Source of the DNA: JAWXUK01 sp044432725
Lineage (GTDB): Bacteria > Bacillota > Clostridia > Oscillospirales > Oscillospiraceae
Length of the DNA stretch: 64,000 nucleotides
NCBI GenBank assembly: GCA_044432725.1
Contig: JAWXUL010000002.1
Coordinates: 62,001-126,000, forward strand
Direction of reading: 5' to 3'
Positions 17,432 to 24,516 of this stretch are shown one piece after another. The translations under genes were made by a program, and so were the position numbers. The notes under the pieces were generated by a model, which searched no databases, had not been told where the DNA came from, and worked only from the letters and a program-made list of their open reading frames with translations. Position 1 is the first letter of the stretch. The number at the start of each line of letters is the position of its first letter.

Positions 17432-18898
17432 TTATGCTCTTTTCCAGATGCCACCTTCTGCTGTATCTGTAATCACAATGCCACGTTCTTTTAATAAATC
17501 ACGTATTTCGTCTGATCTAGCAAAATTTTTCTCTTTTTTCATTTGGTCACGTTCTTCCACAAGGGCTTGTATCTCCAGATCTTCTGGAGTTTCATAGATT
17601 GCTCCTTTGCTTTCCACTGTAGAAGTATCGTCGTTTTTTAATTTCTGGCTTTTTTCCCAGAGGGACAGCCCTAGGACTTGGTCAAAGTCTTGGAGTAATT
17701 GCCATTTGCTCTTGCCACAAATCTTGGCCTTTTGCACTTCATAGACAACAGTCATTCCTTGTGCTGTATTTAAATCATTCCCCATTGCCATGTGGAATTT
17801 TTCTTTTAACTGTGTCACGATTTCCACAGAAGGGGCCGCTGTCTCTGAAGTATCTCCTGTTCCCACATCGTCTGGGTCTATTTTGGCAAGTTTTTTCAAA
17901 AACTTTTCATAAGCAAGGACTGCATTATCTAAAGTCTCCCAAGAGAAGAGTAAACTTTTACGATAGTGGCTTTGCAAGCAGAAAAAGCGATAAGCCAGAG
18001 GGTCATAGCCTTTTTCTTCTAGGAGAGAGACTGTCAAAAATTCTCCAGAGGATTTTGACATTTTCCCTGTTTGAATGTTTAAATGAGCCACATGAACCCA
18101 ATGTTTACACCAAGCATGACCCAAGTATGCCTCTGATTGGGCAATTTCGTTGGTGTGGTGTGGGAAAGCATTGTCCACGCCTCCACAATGGATGTCCAGA
18201 TGTTCTCCCAGATGTTTCAACGCAATGCCTGTACACTCCATATGCCAACCGGGATAACCTACGCCCCAAGGGGAATCCCACTTTAATTCTTGGTCATCAA
18301 ATTTACTTTTTGTGAACCATAGCACAAAATCAGCTTTGTTTTTCTTGTTTTCGTCTTGTTCCACCCCATCACGCACGCCCACGTCTAAGTCTTCTTCTTG
18401 ATGATTGTGAAACACGTGATAGTTCTCTATGGAAGAGGTGTCAAAGTAAATATTCCCTCCACCTTCATAGGCATTCCCTTTGTCAAGGAGGGTTTGGATG
18501 ATTTTTAAATATTCTGGAACACAATCTGTGGCTTTTTCAATCACGTCAGGGCGCTTAATGCTCAGCTTGTCACAATCTTGAAAAAAAGCATCTGTGTAAA
18601 ATTGAGCGATTTCTAGGACTGATTTTTTCTCTCGTTTCGCTCCTGATAGCATTTTGTCTTCCCCTGTGTCACCATCAGAGGTGAGATGCCCCACATCTGT
18701 GATATTCATCACTCGTTTTACAGAATATCCAGAAAATCTGAGATATTTCTCTAAAATATCTTCCATCAAATAGGAACGAAGATTTCCAATATGGGCAAAG
18801 TGGTATACTGTGGGGCCACAAGTGTATAAGGAGACAAAATTCTCTTCTCTGGGGACAAAATCTTCTTTTTGCCGTGTGGCTGTGTTATATAGTTTCAT
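17432..18898 (-). CDS. cysS: Cysteine--tRNA ligase
   Basis: A 488-residue class I aminoacyl-tRNA synthetase. Zinc ligand Cys27 precedes the HIGH-type motif (FAHIGN), and the KMSKSSGEF motif sits near residue 270; the anticodon-binding helical C-terminus (DEIRDLLKERG) is complete. It lies downstream of cysE, as in the gltX-cysE-cysS order of other Firmicutes. The 148-base gap to cysE has no T-box hallmarks that I can see. AAGGAGC precedes the ATG. Confidence 0.96.
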   Translation of the reverse strand: MKLYNTATRQKEDFVPREENFVSLYTCGPTVYHFAHIGNLRSYLMEDILEKYLRFSGYSVKRVMNITDVGHLTSDGDTGEDKMLSGAKREKKSVLEIAQFYTDAFFQDCDKLSIKRPDVIEKATDCVPEYLKIIQTLLDKGNAYEGGGNIYFDTSSIENYHVFHNHQEEDLDVGVRDGVEQDENKKNKADFVLWFTKSKFDDQELKWDSPWGVGYPGWHMECTGIALKHLGEHLDIHCGGVDNAFPHHTNEIAQSEAYLGHAWCKHWVHVAHLNIQTGKMSKSSGEFLTVSLLEEKGYDPLAYRFFCLQSHYRKSLLFSWETLDNAVLAYEKFLKKLAKIDPDDVGTGDTSETAAPSVEIVTQLKEKFHMAMGNDLNTAQGMTVVYEVQKAKICGKSKWQLLQDFDQVLGLSLWEKSQKLKNDDTSTVESKGAIYETPEDLEIQALVEERDQMKKEKNFARSDEIRDLLKERGIVITDTAEGGIWKRA

Positions 18899-19046
18899 AA
18901 TAGCTCCTTTTTCATAGTATATACAAGTTTTCGCTGTTTATACTAAGTTTTGTCTGCAATTTCATAAATGTACAAAGATTATTTTTGATTTGTTAGATTC
19001 AAGGGAAATACTTATGTTTTCTTCTTAGAGAAAATAAGGAACTTTT

Positions 19047-19679
19047 TTATCCTTCCTTGATTTTCTTTTCCAAGGCTTCGATTCTTTTTCTTAGATCCTC
19101 TCGGCTTTCTTTGGCTGGATCGGTCACTGTCACTTGGTCCACCTCTTCTGCAAAGGCAACAGGAACCCCTGCCACACGCACAATCTGGGCTGGAATCCCA
19201 ACGGCTGTTGCAAAGGCTGGTACTTCTTGCAATACCACAGAATTGGCTGCGATTCTGGCACCTTCTCCCACCATAAATGGTCCAAGAATCTTTGCCCCAC
19301 AGCCAATGAGTACATTATTGCCGATGGTGGGATGTCGTTTCCCCTGATCTTTCCCTGTGCCTCCCAAGGTGACACCGTGGTACAATAAAACATCGTCCCC
19401 GATGACTGCCGTTTCTCCGATGACAATCCCCATACCGTGGTCAATCACAAAACGTCTACCTATGGTGGCGCCAGGGTGAATTTCGATTCCTGTCCAAAAT
19501 CTGCTCCACTGAGAGATGGAACGTGCCAAAAAGCCAAGATGCCATTGATAGAAACGATGAGCGACCCAATGATAGATGGTGGCGTGAACCCCTTGATATA
19601 ACAAAAAAATCTCTAGTTTGCTTCGGGCTGCAGGGTCTCGCCTTTGATAGGCTTGTAATGTTTCAAACAGTGGCGTCAT
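19047..19679 (-). CDS. cysE: Serine O-acetyltransferase
   Basis: This 210-residue enzyme makes O-acetylserine, the cysteine precursor. The helical N-terminus (PAARSKLEIFLLYQGVHA) is followed by left-handed hexapeptide repeats (HPGATIGRRFVIDHG, IGETAVIGDDVLLYHGVTLGG) that carry the catalytic His-Asp pairs. Its length matches the short EpsC/CysE form. ATG 19679 follows GGGAGG with a 6-base gap. A strong promoter is just upstream, and cysS follows. Confidence 0.94.
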   Translation of the reverse strand: MTPLFETLQAYQRRDPAARSKLEIFLLYQGVHATIYHWVAHRFYQWHLGFLARSISQWSRFWTGIEIHPGATIGRRFVIDHGMGIVIGETAVIGDDVLLYHGVTLGGTGKDQGKRHPTIGNNVLIGCGAKILGPFMVGEGARIAANSVVLQEVPAFATAVGIPAQIVRVAGVPVAFAEEVDQVTVTDPAKESREDLRKRIEALEKKIKEG

Positions 19680-19716
19680 GTGATTCCTCCCTTTGTCCAT
19701 CGTGACTGTGGACTCT

Positions 19717-19746
19717 ATTATACCTTAGGACTTATTCTATTGTCAA
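19717..19746 (-). promoter_or_regulatory. Promoter of cysE-cysS
   Basis: Minus strand TTGACA, 18-nt spacer, TATAAT. The leader is only about 30 bases, which leaves no room for a T-box. Confidence 0.8.
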
Positions 19747-19779
19747 GGGTCAGGAAATGTGACGAAGGAAAAAGAACTC

Positions 19780-19808
19780 TTTACAAAGCACTCTGTATCA
19801 GTTATAAT
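19780..19808 (+). promoter_or_regulatory. Promoter of the ywiB-like gene, argS and the NUDIX gene
   Basis: TTTACA, 17-nt spacer, TATAAT. Confidence 0.8.
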
Positions 19809-19852
19809 AGTAGGGGAAGATATCTTTCTCGCAACAGAAGGGAGGGTTCTCT

Positions 19853-20296
19853 ATGACCCAGAACGTAATTATCTCTATTATGGTAAAACAAGACTATGAA
19901 GATCAAGAAGCAGAACTGATGGAGCTTGTGACCCACGGCGTAATGGAAGAGGAAAAAGGTTCTTTTAAAATCTCTTACGAAGAAACAGAAATGACAGGGC
20001 TGGGTGGAACCACCACCACCTTTTTAGTCCAAGAGGATAAAATCGTTTTGACACGAGAAGGTACGGTTCGTTCTTATATGCAGTTTGAAGAAGGGCGACG
20101 ACATAACTCTATCTATGACACCCCCTATGGCACCATGGATGTAGAAGTCCACACCACGGCTTTTTCTCAGAATATTACCCCAGTGGGGGGAGAAATCACC
20201 TTGGACTATAACATTGAAATTTCTAAAACTATCGTAGGGAATAATTTTTTTCAAATCAAAGTGGCATTACCAAAAGAAAAACAGCCACTAAGCTAA
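19853..20296 (+). CDS. DUF1934 (YwiB-like) beta-barrel protein
   Basis: A 147-residue protein of the YwiB family, a small calycin-like beta barrel of unknown biochemical role, recognisable from the alternating strand pattern with 'GLGGTTTTFLV', 'GTVRSYMQFEEGRRH' and 'YDTPYGTMDVEVHT'. As in Bacillus (ywiB-argS), it lies directly before argS, nine bases away. GGAGGG precedes the ATG. The conserved pairing suggests a link to translation, but no function is established. Confidence 0.85.
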   Translation: MTQNVIISIMVKQDYEDQEAELMELVTHGVMEEEKGSFKISYEETEMTGLGGTTTTFLVQEDKIVLTREGTVRSYMQFEEGRRHNSIYDTPYGTMDVEVHTTAFSQNITPVGGEITLDYNIEISKTIVGNNFFQIKVALPKEKQPLS

Positions 20297-20305
20297 GGAG
20301 ACAAT

Positions 20306-22063
20306 ATGAAAGACAACTTAATACAACAAGGCAAAAACCAAGTGGCTGAACTCTGTGCAAAAGCCTATATATCGGCAAGTGAGAAAAACCTCCTTCCCTC
20401 TGGGGAGGAGATTTCTGCCGTTGTAGAGATACCCAAAGACAGTCAACACGGGGATTTTGCTTCCTCCTTTGCCATGGTAGGAGCCAAAAAACTAAAACAA
20501 AATCCACGGAAGATTGCTGACATTTTAATGGAAGAGATGGATCTGAAAGACAGTTTCTTTTCCTCGGTCTCTGTGGCAGGGGCAGGATTTTTGAATTTTA
20601 CCCTTTCTCCACTATGGTATCAAACCGTTTTGACCACGCTCCAAGCACAGGGTGAAAACTATGGCAGACAAGAAAAGAACGGTAAAACTGTCATGGTGGA
20701 ATTTGTTTCAGCAAATCCCACAGGACCTATGCACATGGGGAATGCCCGTGGAGGTGTCTTGGGAGATACCCTTGCCAATGTCTTGGATTTTGCTGGCTAT
20801 ACAGCCCACAAAGAGTTCTATCTCAATGATGCAGGGAATCAAATCGACAAATTTGCTCGTTCGATCCAAGGACGTTATCAGCAACTTCTTGCTCCAGAGA
20901 AGGAACTTCCCTTCTCTCCTGATTATTATCAGGGTGGAGACATTATCACACTGGCAGAAGAGATTTTCGCCAAAGAAGGTGACGCTTGGGATAAACTTCC
21001 CCAAGAAGAGCAGTTGAAAAAATTTGCTGACTATGGTCTTTCTGTCAATATTCCAAATATGAAAAAGCATTTAGAGAAATACGGCATCCAATATGACAAA
21101 TGGTATCTGGAATCCTCTCTTTATGAAGATGGGTCTGTGAAAGAAACCCTAGACCGTCTCACAGAAAATGGACATACCTATGAAAAAGATGGTGCTCTTT
21201 GGCTGAAAACCAGTGATTTACTACGAGAGAAGTTCTTAGCTGAAGGAAAGAAACCAGAGCAAATCGAAAAACTGGAACTAAAAGATGATGTGCTTCGCCG
21301 TGCCAATGGTTTTTACACCTATTTTGCCGCAGATATTGCTTATCATCGGAACAAACTGGAAACACGCAGTTTTGATCTTGCCATCAACGTATGGGGGGCT
21401 GACCATCATGGTCATGTGGCTCGGATTCAAGTGGCAATGGATGCTTTGGGACTGGACGGCTCTTCTCGCTTAGTAGTGGTGCTGATGCAACTGGTAAACC
21501 TTCTCCAAGACGGAAAACCTGTTAGAATGTCCAAAAGAACAGGAAAAGCATTGGCTCTTGAAGATTTACTGGAAGAAATCTCTGTGGATGCTGCCAGATT
21601 TTTCTTCAATAACCGTGTAGCAAGTTCTTCTCTTGATTTTGATTTAGATTTGGCACTGCGACAAGATGCAGAAAACCCTGTGTATTATGTGCAGTATGCC
21701 CATGCACGCATTTGTTCCTTGCTCTCCCGTGTGGAGGAAGAGGGGAACCCCACAGAAAACTTTGATCCTTTGCTTCTAAACAGTCCAGAAGAACTGGCTT
21801 TGATTAAAGCATTGGCACAATTCCCCGAGGAAATTGCTCTGTCTGCCCGTGATTTTGACCCCAGTAGAATCAACCGTTATTTAATTTCCGTCTCTGCTGA
21901 TTTCCATCGTTTTTACAATGAGAATCATATTTTAGGGGAGGCGCTACCACTGCTCTCTGCTCGTTATCATCTTGCTCAGGCAACTGTCTTAGTACTCGCC
22001 CAAGGGCTGAAGCTGTTGGCAGTCTCTGCGCCACAAAGAATGACTCGCTTGGAGGAATCTTAG
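20306..22063 (+). CDS. argS: Arginine--tRNA ligase
   Basis: A 585-residue class I synthetase. The N-terminal Arg-tRNA recognition domain is followed by the HIGH-type motif HMGN in SANPTGPMHMGNARGG and the KMSKS equivalent RMSKRTGK; the DALR anticodon-binding domain forms the C-terminus. It is the middle gene of a three-gene operon; its stop codon is one base before the NUDIX start. Shine-Dalgarno AAGGAG. Confidence 0.97.
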   Translation: MKDNLIQQGKNQVAELCAKAYISASEKNLLPSGEEISAVVEIPKDSQHGDFASSFAMVGAKKLKQNPRKIADILMEEMDLKDSFFSSVSVAGAGFLNFTLSPLWYQTVLTTLQAQGENYGRQEKNGKTVMVEFVSANPTGPMHMGNARGGVLGDTLANVLDFAGYTAHKEFYLNDAGNQIDKFARSIQGRYQQLLAPEKELPFSPDYYQGGDIITLAEEIFAKEGDAWDKLPQEEQLKKFADYGLSVNIPNMKKHLEKYGIQYDKWYLESSLYEDGSVKETLDRLTENGHTYEKDGALWLKTSDLLREKFLAEGKKPEQIEKLELKDDVLRRANGFYTYFAADIAYHRNKLETRSFDLAINVWGADHHGHVARIQVAMDALGLDGSSRLVVVLMQLVNLLQDGKPVRMSKRTGKALALEDLLEEISVDAARFFFNNRVASSSLDFDLDLALRQDAENPVYYVQYAHARICSLLSRVEEEGNPTENFDPLLLNSPEELALIKALAQFPEEIALSARDFDPSRINRYLISVSADFHRFYNENHILGEALPLLSARYHLAQATVLVLAQGLKLLAVSAPQRMTRLEES

Positions 22064-22064
22064 G

Positions 22065-22619
22065 ATGATTTTGCCCAAACACCCCAAACCAATGAACTCT
22101 GGTAAATGCTATGCTCTGTTTGTCCCCATCGTGGCAGAAGAGGAAGGCTTGGCTTTGGTTTACGAGCGACGCTCTGCCAAGCTACGGCGTCAGCCATCTG
22201 AAATTTGCTTCCCTGGTGGTCGCATGGAAGAGGGAGAAACTGTGGTGGAGGCAGCTGTCAGAGAGATGAAAGAAGAGTTAGGGGTTAGCCCCCAAGAAAT
22301 TTATGGAGAAACTGACTTTTTGATTCATCGCAATGGGGACATTATTTACCCTGTTCTTGGGAAGATCACCCCTCCCTATGTTCCATATCCAGAGGAGGTG
22401 GAAAAGGTCTTTTCTGTGCCGATTTCTGTGCTGAAAAGCCAGCATGAGGCAGGGGTTGTGTTACTGGGCGCTGAACTGGAATCACCAGTCTCAGGAGTCC
22501 CTGAGCATTATCCTTTCCAACGAGCCAAGGACAGATTTTCTGTCTATCGTTGGGAGGGGGAAGTGATTTGGGGGATTACTGGTAAAATCACAAATCATAT
22601 TCTAAAGTATCTGGACTGA
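22065..22619 (+). CDS. NUDIX hydrolase, CoA pyrophosphatase-like
   Basis: The 184-residue product has a full NUDIX box, G-x5-E-x7-REx2EE-x-G, in GGRMEEGETVVEAAVREM followed by KEELG. A preceding 'LRRQPSEICFPGG' resembles the CoA-pyrophosphatase signature (NUDT7/YeaB group), which hydrolyses CoA to phosphopantetheine and 3',5'-ADP. The substrate is inferred from that motif only. It is translated from a site inside the end of argS (GGAGGAATC) and is the last gene of the operon. Confidence 0.85.
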   Translation: MILPKHPKPMNSGKCYALFVPIVAEEEGLALVYERRSAKLRRQPSEICFPGGRMEEGETVVEAAVREMKEELGVSPQEIYGETDFLIHRNGDIIYPVLGKITPPYVPYPEEVEKVFSVPISVLKSQHEAGVVLLGAELESPVSGVPEHYPFQRAKDRFSVYRWEGEVIWGITGKITNHILKYLD

Positions 22620-22640
22620 TTTCCTATTTAAAATAAGAAG

Positions 22641-22733
22641 CGTCTCTCGCTCTTCTTGTCTTGCCCTGTGTGGCTGTGCATCCCTAGTGGGTACTATCAA
22701 GCTGATGGCTTAAGACAAGAGGGGAGAGGGACG
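22641..22733 (+). ncRNA. Candidate structured RNA or long terminator hairpin, family not recognised
   Basis: Positions 22641-22662 pair with 22712-22733 over 22 positions with a few G-T pairs and one or two mismatches. The enclosed 49 nt can form a GCC/GGC extension and a small CCC-TAGT-GGG hairpin. A T-rich tail (TTTTATTTT) follows. It lacks the GGAAGGAAGCAGCC-like core of SRP RNA and is about half the length of typical 6S RNA. The flanks are T-rich on both strands, so the strand is uncertain. It may simply end the argS operon. Confidence 0.45.
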
Positions 22734-22807
22734 TTTTATTTTGCCGATTTTCATGGTTATATAAGATAGCCTAATTTTCTAACTGACACTTTGCAAAAAG
22801 CAAAATA

Positions 22808-22838
22808 AAAAGACCTAGACAAAATGTCTAGGTCTTTT
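22808..22838 (-). terminator. Terminator of the tRNA cluster
   Basis: A perfect 14-bp stem AAAAGACCTAGACA/TGTCTAGGTCTTTT with a 3-nt loop, followed on the minus strand by TTATTTT. Confidence 0.88.
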
Positions 22839-22840
22839 CT

Positions 22841-22916
22841 TGGTGGCTCGTCGGAGATTCGAACTCCGGACAGCCTGCTTAAAAGGCAGGTGCTCTACCG
22901 ACTGAGCTAACGAACC
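22841..22916 (-). tRNA. tRNA-Lys (anticodon UUU)
   Basis: Full cloverleaf on the minus strand. The 7-bp acceptor GGTTCGT/ACGAGCC (one G-T pair) is followed by A73 and an encoded CCA. The anticodon stem is CCTGC/GCAGG, with loop CTTTTAA, and the T arm has GTTCGAATC. It is the last gene of the five-tRNA cluster. Confidence 0.97.
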
Positions 22917-22922
22917 AAAAAG

Positions 22923-22997
22923 TGGCAGGGGTAGCTGGATTCGAACCAACGAATGCCGCAGTCAAAGTGCGGTGCCTTACCGCTTGGCGATACCCCT
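22923..22997 (-). tRNA. tRNA-Gln (anticodon UUG)
   Basis: Minus strand: acceptor AGGGGTA/TACCCCT, G73, encoded CCA; anticodon stem CCGCA/TGCGG with loop CTTTGAC. The first pair is A1-U72, where many tRNA-Gln have U1-A72. Confidence 0.96.
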
Positions 22998-23023
22998 TTA
23001 TTCAATTATGCTGAGAAGTAAAA

Positions 23024-23101
23024 TGGGGTGGATAATGGGATTCGAACCCACGACCCCTGGAACCACAATCCAGTGCTCTAACCAACTGAGCTATATCCAC
23101 C
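23024..23101 (-). tRNA. tRNA-His (anticodon GUG)
   Basis: Minus strand: acceptor GTGGATA/TATCCAC with C73 and encoded CCA; the extra G at position -1, the histidine identity element, is encoded at 23101. Anticodon stem CTGGA/TCCAG, loop TTGTGGT. Confidence 0.97.
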
Positions 23102-23115
23102 AAATCAAGAATACG

Positions 23116-23192
<77 letters not shown>

Positions 23193-23205
23193 TCATAAAA
23201 GAAAA

Positions 23206-23279
23206 TGGAGCGGGTGATGGGAATCGAACCCACGCGACTAGCTTGGAAGGCTAGGATTCTACCATTGAACTACACCCGC
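23206..23279 (-). tRNA. tRNA-Gly (anticodon UCC)
   Basis: Minus strand: acceptor GCGGGTG/CACCCGC, U73 and encoded CCA; anticodon stem CTAGC/GCTAG with loop CTTCCAA. It is the first gene of the cluster after the promoter. Confidence 0.97.
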
Positions 23280-23323
23280 AAACAAGATTTCGTAAGCTTG
23301 TCCCGAATTGCTTCAGCTATAAT

Positions 23324-23352
23324 AGAATACCATAGGTTGAATCACTTGTCAA
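23324..23352 (-). promoter_or_regulatory. Promoter of the tRNA cluster
   Basis: Minus strand TTGACA, 17-nt spacer, TATTCT, about 45 bases before tRNA-Gly. Confidence 0.85.
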
Positions 23353-23410
23353 GGCTTTTTTTAAAAAAAGTTTATTTTTTTTATTTTTCGTGGAAATAGG
23401 TTTTTTTCCA

Positions 23411-24331
23411 TCAGTTCTCCCAAAGATTTTCTGGGTACAAACCTTGGGCTGTCAGGGTTTCCAGCGCCTTCATCACATAGGGTCTATCCTGTGGATAGGT
23501 GATACCGTACCACAAGTCTTTCGAGGATAACACAGATACTGTGGCTTTTTTTTCTTGAATCAGCTGGTCTGCCACTGTGGGGAGATAGAACTCTTTTGTG
23601 AGCGGATCAGCGTCATTGCCTAAAAATTGGGCAAACTGGATTTCGGCTTCTTTTAAATAGCTACTTGCAAAGCCCCACAAGTTCATAGAGACGATGGTTT
23701 CTGGTGGAACGCTCTCCCATGTTTCTCCTTTGTCTTTGGAAAAACGAGGGCTTTGGGTCCCTTTTTCAATGTGGGTATATTCCACCACAGACAAAAGACA
23801 ATTATTTTCATCCACTTCACAAATCCCACGAGACACTGTGCCATGCTCTGTCACAGTATTGGCAAGGGCATAGCCCACCAAACCATGATGATTCTCTGCA
23901 CTGTCAGCACTGGTTAAAAAGTCATAAATTTTCTGATAAGCTTCTGCTCCGTAAAAGTCATCTGCGTTGATGATCGCAAAAGGACCAGAGATCAAGCGAC
24001 GGGCTGCTAAGGCAGCGTGGGCAGTGCCCCAAGGTTTGCTACGACCTTCTGGAACAGAGAAATTTTCTGGCAAATCATTTAATTCTTGATAAGCGTAAGT
24101 GATTTTCATATTGTCACCAATACGAGCCTGAATGGTTTCTTGAAATGCAGACTCCATTTCTGGGCGAATCACAAAAATAACTTCTTCAAATCCAGCACGT
24201 TTTGCATCGAAGATAGAGTAATCAATAATCAGTTGGCCGTATCCTGCCACAGGTTCTAGCTGTTTCAAGCCACCATAGCGACTACCTAGGCCAGCAGCAA
24301 GTACCACAAGAACGGGTTTCTTTTCCATCAT
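23411..24331 (-). CDS. Sugar-phosphate nucleotidyltransferase
   Basis: The 306-residue product has the nucleotide-binding signature LAAGLGSRYGGLKQLEPV near the start and the metal-binding D in INADDFYG around residue 120, as in NTP-transferase family proteins related to glucose-1-phosphate thymidylyl- and mannose-1-phosphate guanylyltransferases. It lacks a C-terminal left-handed helix or kinase domain. The sugar and nucleotide cannot be read from the sequence. Two adjacent ATGs (24331, 24328) follow AGAGGTGA; the second has the better spacing. It is monocistronic with its own promoter. Confidence 0.85.
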   Translation of the reverse strand: MMEKKPVLVVLAAGLGSRYGGLKQLEPVAGYGQLIIDYSIFDAKRAGFEEVIFVIRPEMESAFQETIQARIGDNMKITYAYQELNDLPENFSVPEGRSKPWGTAHAALAARRLISGPFAIINADDFYGAEAYQKIYDFLTSADSAENHHGLVGYALANTVTEHGTVSRGICEVDENNCLLSVVEYTHIEKGTQSPRFSKDKGETWESVPPETIVSMNLWGFASSYLKEAEIQFAQFLGNDADPLTKEFYLPTVADQLIQEKKATVSVLSSKDLWYGITYPQDRPYVMKALETLTAQGLYPENLWEN

Positions 24332-24363
24332 AGATCACCTCTCTTTACGAATCGTGTTTTTAT

Positions 24364-24392
24364 ATTATACTCTCCACAACTTGAAATGTCAA
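24364..24392 (-). promoter_or_regulatory. Promoter of the nucleotidyltransferase gene
   Basis: Minus strand TTGACA, 17-nt spacer, TATAAT: perfect hexamers. Confidence 0.87.
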
Positions 24393-24456
24393 TAGTTTTT
24401 TTAGAAAAAATAGTGACAAAAAGAAACTTCTCCCTTTCTCATTGGCTTTTTATTCC

Positions 24457-24493
24457 AAAAAAATCACCTTTCCCCATAAGGAGAAAGGTGATT
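24457..24493 (-). terminator. Terminator of the first ftsH gene
   Basis: Minus strand: AATCACCTTTC pairs with GAAAGGTGATT, then seven T. Confidence 0.85.
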
Positions 24494-24516
24494 CCATATT
24501 CTGTGATAAGGACGGT

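Noticed and set aside
17761..18315. 184-residue open frame on the plus strand
   Set aside because: It is antisense to cysS and lacks a ribosome binding site or any coherent motif.
18899..19046. T-box riboswitch before cysS
   Set aside because: The 148 bases show no specifier-loop hairpin or TGG-containing T-box sequence, and no terminator follows.
22641..22733. SRP RNA or 6S RNA
   Set aside because: The conserved SRP helix-8 core is missing, and the stem-loop is about half as long as a typical 6S RNA with no large central bubble.
23205..23399. 64-residue open frame over the tRNA genes
   Set aside because: It is antisense to the tRNA-Gly gene and covers the tRNA promoter.
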